Source: an uncultured Prevotella sp.
Lineage (GTDB): Bacteria; Bacteroidota; Bacteroidia; Bacteroidales; Bacteroidaceae
Direction: 5' to 3'
Length of the DNA: 39,187 bases
NCBI GenBank assembly: GCA_946548085.1
Contig: CAMNPN010000106.1
Span: 1 to 39,187 of the forward strand
Below, piece by piece: positions 32,565 through 38,561 of the stretch. A program made the translations under genes and the position numbers. Below the pieces are notes generated by a model. That model was not told where the DNA came from. It did no database searches and saw only the letters and a program-made list of their open reading frames with translations. Within the stretch, counting starts at the first letter, position 1. Each line of letters begins with the position of its first letter.

Positions 32565-32725
32565 ATGGACGAAAAGGAAGGTAAGATATTTGTAAACAGG
32601 GCATTGAGGATGCCACATACGGCAAATCTGACAATGACAGTTTTAGAGCAGCGTATGAGGAAGAACAGGCTGCCTATGACGATTTTATAGCATCAATAGT
32701 AATTATGTATGACAAAGAAACATAA
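32565..32725 (+). pseudogene. Frameshifted small gene
   Basis: From ATG 32565 the frame reads MDEKEGK, then runs out of phase. The +2 frame resumes right after with DICKQGIEDATYGKSDNDSF and continues through an acidic helix to TAA at 32723. One inserted base near 32584 would join them into a roughly 53-residue protein, so this is either a frameshifted remnant or a sequencing error. The tail overlaps the next gene start by 17 bp. The family is not recognised. Confidence 0.45.
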
Positions 32726-33239
32726 TGTATCTGGTATAATAAGTGATAAACTGTATTGCACCATTAAAGATGCAATAGAACGTTCTCTCATATTTGAATT
32801 AGATTGTTGGCGAGTAAAAGTCAATGATGATAATAGAACAGTGACTGTCACGTTGCCGCTTGGATTAAAAAAGCATTATTCTAGTGGTATCTGGACTGAA
32901 ATTAATTGTAGAGAGGTATATTTTATCCCATTCTGTGAGAATTTTTATTATTATTGGGATGCCAACCCTTTTAAGAGTATAGAATTTGATGATAAGACAT
33001 TACTAATAACTCTACACTTTGACACAGATGATATTGTTAAAGAATTAGAGGATATAATGGAAACGTTGGAGGATGATGAAATTCTTATTCGTAGAGGTGG
33101 GATATGGTGCGTTACCAAGTTTGACTATAAAGACTTTAACGAGTGTTTTCTTGGTAGATTCTATTTTGACGGAAAGAATAAAAAGAAACAAATCAAGGTT
33201 TTGGAAGATGAATATAAGAAATTATATGAGCATGAATGA
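32709..33239 (+). CDS. Island protein of unknown function 1
   Basis: A 176-residue soluble protein with no signal or membrane segment. Aromatic-rich strands (YFIPFCENFYYYWDAN) are followed by an acidic stretch (VKELEDIMETLEDDE) and a strand-helix end (RGGIWCVTKFDYKDF ... YKKLYEHE). I recognise no family. The codons are AT-rich like the rest of the island. The stop overlaps the next start by about 8-14 bp, suggesting translational coupling. A faint similarity in layout to the next protein (SGIW/SGVW and a DxxDF motif before an aromatic strand) may mean they are paralogues or partners. Confidence 0.6.
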   Translation: MTKKHNVSGIISDKLYCTIKDAIERSLIFELDCWRVKVNDDNRTVTVTLPLGLKKHYSSGIWTEINCREVYFIPFCENFYYYWDANPFKSIEFDDKTLLITLHFDTDDIVKELEDIMETLEDDEILIRRGGIWCVTKFDYKDFNECFLGRFYFDGKNKKKQIKVLEDEYKKLYEHE

Positions 33240-33903
33240 TTGGGTAGCAAAACCTCTCCATGTATTTGAATGCAAGGTGTTGTATGATTTCTGGAAGCCA
33301 ACGATGGGTAAACAACTGATGAAGTTCCTCAGTACTCACCTAATATTAATCAGTGATTCAACTGACTCTGGTGTTTCTGGCTCAAAGTCTGTCATTTCCA
33401 CATTCGGACAAGCTGAAGAGGCAATCATCAAGTGGTATTATTCGGGAGTCTGGATGAAGACCTGGAACAATGATGAAGACAGGAACATATGTCTTCAGCA
33501 TATTGATGATGCATCTGCTTATGAGGGCATTGAAATAAAGAAAATGGAAACAACGTGGTACATCTTCCTTCAAGACCCACGTGATTTCCAGGAGAAGTTG
33601 TATGTCTGGTGGATTCAAGTAAATGCCAAAATGCGAGTATGGGAAGAAGGAGTTAAAAGACCTATAACCCAAGAAGCGAGATTTCTTGTTGCCGTTCAAT
33701 CAAATGTGAAGAATGAAAAAGGCGTGTATATACAGACAGATGAAATGAATGAGCAAGCATTGTCAACAGTCAGAGACTATTATGAGGTTTCTAAAAAGAA
33801 TGCTTGGGGCTTGAAGATTGAAGTTGACCTGTCTGTTGATAAGAAGTTCATAGACCATGTTGTTTGTCCTGATGGTATCGTGCCTAACAATAACATTAAA
33901 TAA
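33226..33903 (+). CDS. Island protein of unknown function 2
   Basis: A 225-residue soluble protein, tryptophan-rich (KWYYSGVWMKTWNNDEDRN, WYIFLQDPRDFQEKLYVWW), with a central alpha/beta region and no recognisable catalytic motif. The start is uncertain: ATG at 33226 or 33232 both overlap the previous gene; the long open frame back to 33073 lies fully inside the upstream gene and is rejected. It ends 7 bp before the next gene. Context places it in a run of six same-strand genes with the UmuD-like protease and the PLD protein. Confidence 0.6.
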   Translation: MSMNDWVAKPLHVFECKVLYDFWKPTMGKQLMKFLSTHLILISDSTDSGVSGSKSVISTFGQAEEAIIKWYYSGVWMKTWNNDEDRNICLQHIDDASAYEGIEIKKMETTWYIFLQDPRDFQEKLYVWWIQVNAKMRVWEEGVKRPITQEARFLVAVQSNVKNEKGVYIQTDEMNEQALSTVRDYYEVSKKNAWGLKIEVDLSVDKKFIDHVVCPDGIVPNNNIK

Positions 33904-33910
33904 TTAATCT

Positions 33911-34450
33911 ATGGACGAGAAGTATTGTTTGGCGATTGATATATGTCGTTCTTTTATGAATGATATAATAATGCTTCTTTTTATTGTCATACTATGTTTT
34001 TTATTGATTCTCTTATATGCCATCTTTGTAGAAATACCCAAAGCGTTTCATATACATAAGTTTAAAAAGCAGAATAATATAGAATTGCTTATCCCTCTAA
34101 TTGATGAGCAACTAGAAGAATATAACAAGTTATTTGCACCCAATAGATTTGTCTCAGATGATGAAGTGAAAAAATTCCTAAGTGATAATATGGAACTTAT
34201 TCATTGTGTATCGAGATTATATACTAGCATACCATCCATATATAATGACTATCTCGACTCAACGAATATAAAAACTTATAGGGAGCTGATTACACTCTAT
34301 AATGTCCACCAGCATCAAAAGAAGAACAATGTGGCATATTCGAGGCAAATCCAGACACCAGTTGACCCCCAGAATCCTATTAGCGGGTTCCAGCGTACAC
34401 CGCCACTTAAACCAGAGACAACAGGAATATCTGATGAATTACCTTTCTAA
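33911..34450 (+). CDS. Island membrane-anchored protein of unknown function
   Basis: A 179-residue protein with one strong hydrophobic segment near the N-terminus (about residues 18-40, IIMLLFIVILCFLLILLYAI), a basic stretch (HIHKFKKQ), a helical soluble part of about 100 residues and a polar proline-rich tail (PVDPQNPISGFQRTPPL). It is probably anchored in the inner membrane with the bulk in the cytoplasm (positive-inside rule). There is no known domain. The gap to the UmuD-like gene is 30 bp. It could be a membrane effector or anchor of the island module, but this is only inferred from position. Confidence 0.6.
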   Translation: MDEKYCLAIDICRSFMNDIIMLLFIVILCFLLILLYAIFVEIPKAFHIHKFKKQNNIELLIPLIDEQLEEYNKLFAPNRFVSDDEVKKFLSDNMELIHCVSRLYTSIPSIYNDYLDSTNIKTYRELITLYNVHQHQKKNNVAYSRQIQTPVDPQNPISGFQRTPPLKPETTGISDELPF

Positions 34451-34480
34451 AATGTAGAAACAATTATATTGAAAGAAGCG

Positions 34481-34906
34481 ATGGAACTGATTAAAGGTGA
34501 ATTCAAAGAGAAGTTGGACTTGCAGTTTGCACCGTCCATAAGGGCTGGATTTCCGTCTCCAGCTGACGATTATCTGTCTGAGAGCTTAGATTTTAACCGT
34601 GATATGATAAAGCACCCAGAAGCCACGTTCTACGGACGTGTGAAGGGTGACAGCATGATTGGGCTTGGTATTGAAGAGGGTGACATCGCAGTAATTGACA
34701 GAAGCATTGAAACTGAACACAGTGACATTGTTGTAGCCTATATCAATGGTGACTTCAATGTGAAGCTTCTAGACCTCACTCATAAGAAGGATGGGTATAT
34801 TGAACTGAAGTCGGCAAACCCCAAATCCCCCAACTTCCGCATTGACGAATATGATAACTTCCAAGTGTGGGGTGTGGTCATCTGGACAATTAAGAAATGG
34901 AAGTAA
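34481..34906 (+). CDS. umuD: UmuD-like self-cleaving S24 protease without adjacent UmuC
   Basis: A 141-residue LexA/UmuD-family protein. The order matches E. coli UmuD: a short N-terminal arm with the cleavage-site region AGFPSPADDYLSE (Ala22-Gly23, UmuD has Cys-Gly), the catalytic serine in GDSM (Ser58) and the catalytic lysine in NVKLLDL (Lys95). It lacks a DNA-binding domain, unlike LexA. UmuD normally pairs with UmuC (DNA polymerase V) in one operon; no polymerase is seen here. Start ATG 34481 is preferred over a TTG at 34469. It overlaps the next gene by 10 bp. RecA-stimulated self-cleavage is the family behaviour; a new partner here is inference. Confidence 0.85.
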   Translation: MELIKGEFKEKLDLQFAPSIRAGFPSPADDYLSESLDFNRDMIKHPEATFYGRVKGDSMIGLGIEEGDIAVIDRSIETEHSDIVVAYINGDFNVKLLDLTHKKDGYIELKSANPKSPNFRIDEYDNFQVWGVVIWTIKKWK

Positions 34907-35586
34907 ATAATGCTACGGATATGGTTAAAAAGGAAATCAATTTTTCAGATGGTACTCGCATCTTCTATGAAGAAGAGAATGGAATACTTCATAGGTTTAT
35001 TGAATATGCATATTCTCCAAACGAAAAGATACAATTAAAGAAAGAACCCTACTTAAAGGAACTTCTGGATAAGCAAAAAAGGAAATATAATGCAGGAAAG
35101 TATTATTATTTGAAGAAACTACAAGGTTTATTGTATGAATTAAATGAGACCCAACGTAATCAATTATATAACGAATTGAAGGAACTGCATGATAAGACAG
35201 GGCAGGAATATGACTCCAGAATAATAAACAAAGACTTTCTCGCTACATTTGGAAAATATTGGCGTGGTAATGAAATACAGTGTGCGGCATTCTTTGTAAC
35301 CATATATCTTGCAATGCTGGATTTGGAAGAAAGTAAGTGGCAGTACCCAAATTCTTTAGGTAAGACTATGGTTTTGAAGAGTTGTGAGGCTGTTATCCTG
35401 GGAGGTAAAGACCCAAAGGAAGCGGCTACAATGTTTGAAAGGAAGAAGGACACCATACCAGATGATTATTATGAGCCAGGGTATAATTCACGTTATGAGA
35501 AGTATAATGGGTACAATGGTTATGATGATGATACTATAGACGATGCTTTTGATGGACACCCAGAAGCGACCTGGAACGTTGATTAA
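34897..35586 (+). CDS. Island protein of unknown function 3, coupled to the UmuD-like gene
   Basis: A 229-residue soluble protein. Residues about 45-110 are a long charged helix region (LKELLDKQKRKYNAGKYYYL and LQGLLYELNETQRNQLYNEL) that may form a coiled coil. The middle is a compact helical domain and the C-terminus is a Tyr/Asp/Gly-rich tail (RYEKYNGYNGYDDDTIDDAF). No family is recognised. Its start lies inside the last codons of the UmuD-like gene (10-bp overlap), so the two are probably translated together; physical association would be a reasonable guess. An alternative ATG is at 34921. The PLD gene follows after 21 bp. Confidence 0.6.
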   Translation: MEVNNATDMVKKEINFSDGTRIFYEEENGILHRFIEYAYSPNEKIQLKKEPYLKELLDKQKRKYNAGKYYYLKKLQGLLYELNETQRNQLYNELKELHDKTGQEYDSRIINKDFLATFGKYWRGNEIQCAAFFVTIYLAMLDLEESKWQYPNSLGKTMVLKSCEAVILGGKDPKEAATMFERKKDTIPDDYYEPGYNSRYEKYNGYNGYDDDTIDDAFDGHPEATWNVD

Positions 35587-35607
35587 CATAGAATAAAAAA
35601 GCAAGTT

Positions 35608-36834
35608 ATGGAAATAAAACCCTATTTTGAGAAGATTGAAGATGTCATCGTAGAAGACATTAAGGCTTCAAAAACACAACTGTTGATAGCCGTTGCCTGG
35701 TTTACAAACCACACAATTTTTGATGCGCTTATCGAGAAGCTGAATGAAAACTGCGGTTTCATAGCCAAACTTATTGTTATCAATGACAATATCAACAATC
35801 GACCTGGTGGCTTAGATTTCCAGAAATTCGTGTCAGCAGGAGGTTGTTTCTTTTATGCTGAGAAGAATATCCCCATGCACAACAAATATATGGTCATTGA
35901 CTCTGATATTGTAATTACAGGTTCTTATAACTACACCTATTATGCAGAAACACTTAACGATGAAAATGTAGTTCGCATTAATGGTGATGGAAACATCGTT
36001 CAATCATATACTGATAATTTCAACAGCCTGGTATCAAAAAAACCAAAGGTAACAGGTGTGGTTGATTACCTTCGTGTGAATCCTCCTGCTGTTGATTTGT
36101 TTGCCTATAATAATTATGCTCTGAAGGATATATCACTTCAGACCACTTTTTTTAATCAAATGGGTAATACATCTGAAGCCCAGAATCCTATGATGAACCA
36201 CCAACAGACAAGTGGTATAGTTGAAACTCTAAAGTCCAAGGAGATTGTTGAGACGAATGAAACAATTAAAAGATACGGGAATTTTGTTATAAACAACGTT
36301 ATATATAAGCAATGGAAAGATAATTACTACATTGATAAAATAGAAGTCAGAGCAAATATCATTAAAGTGTTGTATAGAACAACTATTTCAGATGGGTCTT
36401 GGTTGTGTTCTCCAAAAACTCTAAACGCATGGATAATACGTTCATCAAATAATAAAGATATTATTTCAGAGAGTTATGCAGTAAGGGACGTATTCATCAA
36501 TAGCGAAATGGTTATCAGTGAAGCAACGCCTGGCACTTTATATCATTTCTACGAAAATAATATACCAACCTCCTTCCACTTGAATGCTGCTGGGTATAAT
36601 GAAGATAAGACTAATCGTTACCGCCCCATTGATTCAAATGGAAACCTTGTGCCAATTGAATTTGTAAAAACTCCCAAGAATGGGATTCTTACCTGCGAAG
36701 TTTGTTTTTTAGCTTCTAATCTAGAGCTAATAAATGGAACCATTGATTTTCTTGAAGGAGATTCTGGCGAAAAGAAGGGTAATCATTGGAATGCGTTTAA
36801 TGTACATATGAATCTTAACAGGGAAAGTTTGTAG
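35608..36834 (+). CDS. Phospholipase-D-fold protein with unknown C-terminal domain
   Basis: A 408-residue protein. Residues about 5-140 are a PLD-like domain with one complete HKD motif: His91, Lys93, Asp98 and the GSYN turn (105-108). Single-HKD proteins usually dimerise and act as nucleases (Nuc family) or phosphodiesterases. Residues about 140-225 are a linker and 230-408 a beta-rich domain (ANIIKVLYRTTISDGSWLC, PTSFHLNAAGYNEDKTNRYR) that I do not recognise; it might bind a ligand or partner. There is no signal peptide, so it is cytoplasmic. It is the last intact gene in a run with a UmuD-like protease, suggesting a damage- or infection-triggered nuclease. The function is inferred, not shown. 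Confidence 0.75.
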   Translation: MEIKPYFEKIEDVIVEDIKASKTQLLIAVAWFTNHTIFDALIEKLNENCGFIAKLIVINDNINNRPGGLDFQKFVSAGGCFFYAEKNIPMHNKYMVIDSDIVITGSYNYTYYAETLNDENVVRINGDGNIVQSYTDNFNSLVSKKPKVTGVVDYLRVNPPAVDLFAYNNYALKDISLQTTFFNQMGNTSEAQNPMMNHQQTSGIVETLKSKEIVETNETIKRYGNFVINNVIYKQWKDNYYIDKIEVRANIIKVLYRTTISDGSWLCSPKTLNAWIIRSSNNKDIISESYAVRDVFINSEMVISEATPGTLYHFYENNIPTSFHLNAAGYNEDKTNRYRPIDSNGNLVPIEFVKTPKNGILTCEVCFLASNLELINGTIDFLEGDSGEKKGNHWNAFNVHMNLNRESL

Positions 36835-36850
36835 TGTATGTACAGCATAG

Positions 36851-37006
36851 TTGATTACAACCATCAACGGAGAGGTGATAACCCTGGCATCCGATGAAGG
36901 ATGGGATGACCACTTCAATGGTGGCATGTATTACAAGAACAATGGCTCAAACTTCTATCTCACGGATAAGGAAGATGGTTTGTACCTAGTAAAGGGTAGT
37001 GATTAA
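36851..37006 (+). pseudogene. C-terminal remnant of an unknown gene
   Basis: The open frame ends in a protein-like tail, TINGEVITLASDEGWDDHF and KNNGSNFYLTDKEDGLYLVK, but has only a TTG and a stop codon (36848) upstream, so it lacks a proper beginning. It is probably the 3' end of a deleted gene. Confidence 0.4.
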
Positions 37007-37056
37007 AATGTTCTTTAAACATTCACTTTGTGCTAGTAGTGAACCTGGGTAAAATC

Positions 37057-37096
37057 GCCCAAGACGCCTTTATACACTGATATCTTGGGCATTTTT
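37057..37096 (+). terminator. Intrinsic terminator at the end of the island
   Basis: GCCCAAGA (37057-37064) pairs with TCTTGGGC (37083-37090), followed by ATTTTT. Confidence 0.78.
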
Positions 37097-37393
37097 ATGT
37101 GTATTTTACATTCGAGGTGATTATGTCAAGAAATCGAAAGAAGTTTTCTCTTATGGTGCTGCCGATATAAATGTACGTTTTCCACGCTCATGGAGAACCA
37201 CCAGGCTATGCACATGCCACCAGTAGTTTTCCCCAAAGATTACACCGAATACAGCAGCATTACATACTGTCATTGACAACAATCACCCGAAATGGAAAGC
37301 AAAATCTCTGATAAAATATTATACTTATATAAATGTAATACCAAATGTAACAAAGATAATACTAATTATATATCTAACTGATTATCAACACAA

Positions 37394-37485
37394 TTATAGT
37401 GTTGCGGACAACTTACGGGCTGTTTGATAAGGCAGGTAGATTAATACAAAAGCCACAACCAAAAGAATCATCCAAGGATTCAGAT
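37394..37485. repeat. 92-bp direct repeat, right end of the island
   Basis: It matches 31860-31951 at 89 of 92 bases. The repeat begins at the very stop codon of the DUF5056 gene, so it preserves that gene's complete C-terminus. Reading on in the porE frame gives an alternative porE ending with a stop at 37511-37513. Confidence 0.9.
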
Positions 37486-37783
37486 GAACCTCAGTCGTCG
37501 GAGCTGTGGTAAAGAACACCTCCACGGCCGTCACAGACGTGGAGAAGAGCGTCAGCAGACTGGCCTTCAGCACCTCCCAGCCATCGAAGGCAAAGAAGAG
37601 CGCGATACCCACAACCACACAGAACACCGTCCACAACTGTGTCAGTCGATGTACCTTATATGAATCCGTACGAGGCAGGCGCTGCATCACCCGCTCCGTA
37701 AAACCGTCGTCTTCAATCTGCTGCCGGGCAGCCTGTCTGAAGAAGTCCTGTACTAATAAATCATCTCTATCTGTCATAGCCAT
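37394..37783 (-). CDS. DUF5056-type membrane protein, probable sigma partner
   Basis: A 129-residue protein with a cytoplasmic N-terminus (LLVQDFFRQAARQQIEDDGF ... VMQRLP, the DUF5056 pattern) and three hydrophobic segments, the last being MILLVVAFVLIYLPYQTARK. Family members usually sit directly after an ECF sigma gene, as here; an anti-sigma role is plausible but not established. The start overlaps the sigma stop by 17 bp (ATG 37783; a second ATG at 37777 would give 11 bp). Its last 30 codons and stop lie in the 92-bp repeat shared with the porE end. Confidence 0.75.
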   Translation of the reverse strand: MAMTDRDDLLVQDFFRQAARQQIEDDGFTERVMQRLPRTDSYKVHRLTQLWTVFCVVVGIALFFAFDGWEVLKASLLTLFSTSVTAVEVFFTTAPTTEVHLNPWMILLVVAFVLIYLPYQTARKLSATL

Positions 37784-38351
37784 TCTGTCTTAAATAGATT
37801 GCCATCTTTTCCTTTCCCCGCTTCAGGTGCGACTTCACCGTATTCTCTGCGATACCTGTGATCTTGCTGATCTCGCCAATGGGGTAGCCGTCAATGAGTT
37901 GGAGGGTGATACAGACCCGCTCGTCAGGCTTCAACTGGGCGAGGGCCTGGTGTATGTCCATTTTCAGGGTGGAGGGTGGAGTGTGGAGGGAGGAGGGAGA
38001 ATACTCCAATTGCAGATTCCGTTGCGGGTCATATCCCCCTTCACCCTCCACACTCCTCACGCCACACTCCTCACGCTTCGAACTGCGCTTGTGGTCGTAG
38101 AACACGTTATAGGCGATGCGCATCAGCCACGTGGAGAAACTCGACAGGCCGCGGAACTTCGTGATGTTCACGTAGGCCTTGATGAAGGTCTCCTGTGCCA
38201 GATCGTCACTCAACTGCTCGTTGCCCAGGGTCTGGTTCAAGAAGAACCGGCGCACAGGTGACTGGTACTTCCTGACAAGTTGGTCGAAGGCCTTCTTGTT
38301 CCGGAACACCGCCACCTGGGTCACGAGAGAGATGTCGTTCAGATCTGCCAC
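37767..38351 (-). CDS. ECF RNA polymerase sigma factor
   Basis: A 194-residue sigma-70-family factor. Region 2 (about 15-90) has FDQLVRKYQSPVRRFFLNQT, DDLAQETFIKAYVNITKFRG and the promoter-melting FSTWLMRIAYNVFYDHKR. Region 4 (about 130-190) is a helix-turn-helix, ISKITGIAENTVKSHLKRGK. Between them, bases 37968-38076 are a heptamer-armed repeat read in frame, giving a linker of about 36 residues rich in Gly/Ser/Glu/Pro; such linkers vary in length. It follows PspC and precedes the DUF5056 gene in one minus-strand operon, so the cluster looks like a membrane-stress response unit. Unlike the remnant at 5083 it is full length. Confidence 0.9.
   Translation of the reverse strand: MADLNDISLVTQVAVFRNKKAFDQLVRKYQSPVRRFFLNQTLGNEQLSDDLAQETFIKAYVNITKFRGLSSFSTWLMRIAYNVFYDHKRSSKREECGVRSVEGEGGYDPQRNLQLEYSPSSLHTPPSTLKMDIHQALAQLKPDERVCITLQLIDGYPIGEISKITGIAENTVKSHLKRGKEKMAIYLRQNGYDR
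37968..38076. repeat. Heptamer-armed element inside the ECF sigma gene
   Basis: The left arm has heptamers GGTGGAG x2, TGTGGAG and GGAGGAG (from 37968); the right arm runs about 38039-38076 with CTCCACA/CTCCTCA-type units. In the gene's sense direction the core shares the order GGATA, then ATCTGCA, then TCTC-CTCC with the core in the first ABC gene, so it is the same family. Confidence 0.8.
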
Positions 38352-38363
38352 CTGCCTACTTCT

Positions 38364-38561
38364 TTATTTCTCCAAGAGATTCTTCTCTGGCATGCAGATC
38401 CACAGGACGATGTAGAAGATCAGTCCGCTGAAGGCGGTGAAGACCGTGAGGAATGCGTAAGCAATTCGTACCATCGTGGGGTCAAAATCCAGGTACTCGG
38501 CGATACCGCCACAGACCCCTGCCCATACTCTGTCATTAGAGCGCATTAGTTTCTTTGTCAT
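38364..38561 (-). CDS. PspC-domain membrane protein
   Basis: A 65-residue protein: MTKKLMRSNDRVWAGVCGGI opens the PspC domain, followed by AEYLDFDPTMVRIAYAFLTV and a second hydrophobic stretch, ending CMPEKNLLEK. PspC-type proteins act in envelope stress (phage-shock) pathways. The start at 38561 overlaps the end of the upstream gene by 26 bp; ATG at 38546 (11-bp overlap) is an alternative, and the longer frame from 38591 is unlikely. It is 12 bp upstream of the ECF sigma gene. Confidence 0.85.
   Translation of the reverse strand: MTKKLMRSNDRVWAGVCGGIAEYLDFDPTMVRIAYAFLTVFTAFSGLIFYIVLWICMPEKNLLEK

Larger units (their letters stand above)
31952..37393. mobile_element. AT-rich genomic island between the 92-bp direct repeats
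   Basis: About 5.4 kb with clearly lower GC and different codon use from both flanks. It is bounded by 92-bp repeats and carries a beta-repeat protein, a frameshifted small gene, four unknown genes, a UmuD-like protease, a PLD-fold protein and gene debris. No integrase, transposase or relaxase is recognisable. It could be a decayed or trans-mobilised integrative element, or DNA inserted by a single crossover with a circle carrying the porE end. The extent of the repeats is seen directly; the mechanism is inference. Confidence 0.7.
36835..37393. other. Gene debris and terminator at the right end of the island
   Basis: About 560 bp without an intact gene. It holds a remnant of a coding tail (36851-37006), an intrinsic terminator (37057-37096) and A/T-rich sequence up to the right 92-bp repeat. 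A 28-residue frame at 37190-37276 has no supporting features. Confidence 0.55.

Noticed and set aside
33073..33225. Earlier start for island protein 2
   Set aside because: It lies entirely within the preceding gene in another frame.
37190..37276. A 28-residue frame in the debris at the island's right end
   Set aside because: It is too short, with no start context or family signal.
31952..37393. The island as a prophage or typical integrative element
   Set aside because: No integrase, structural, replication or conjugation gene could be recognised; only the repeat boundaries and composition support transfer.
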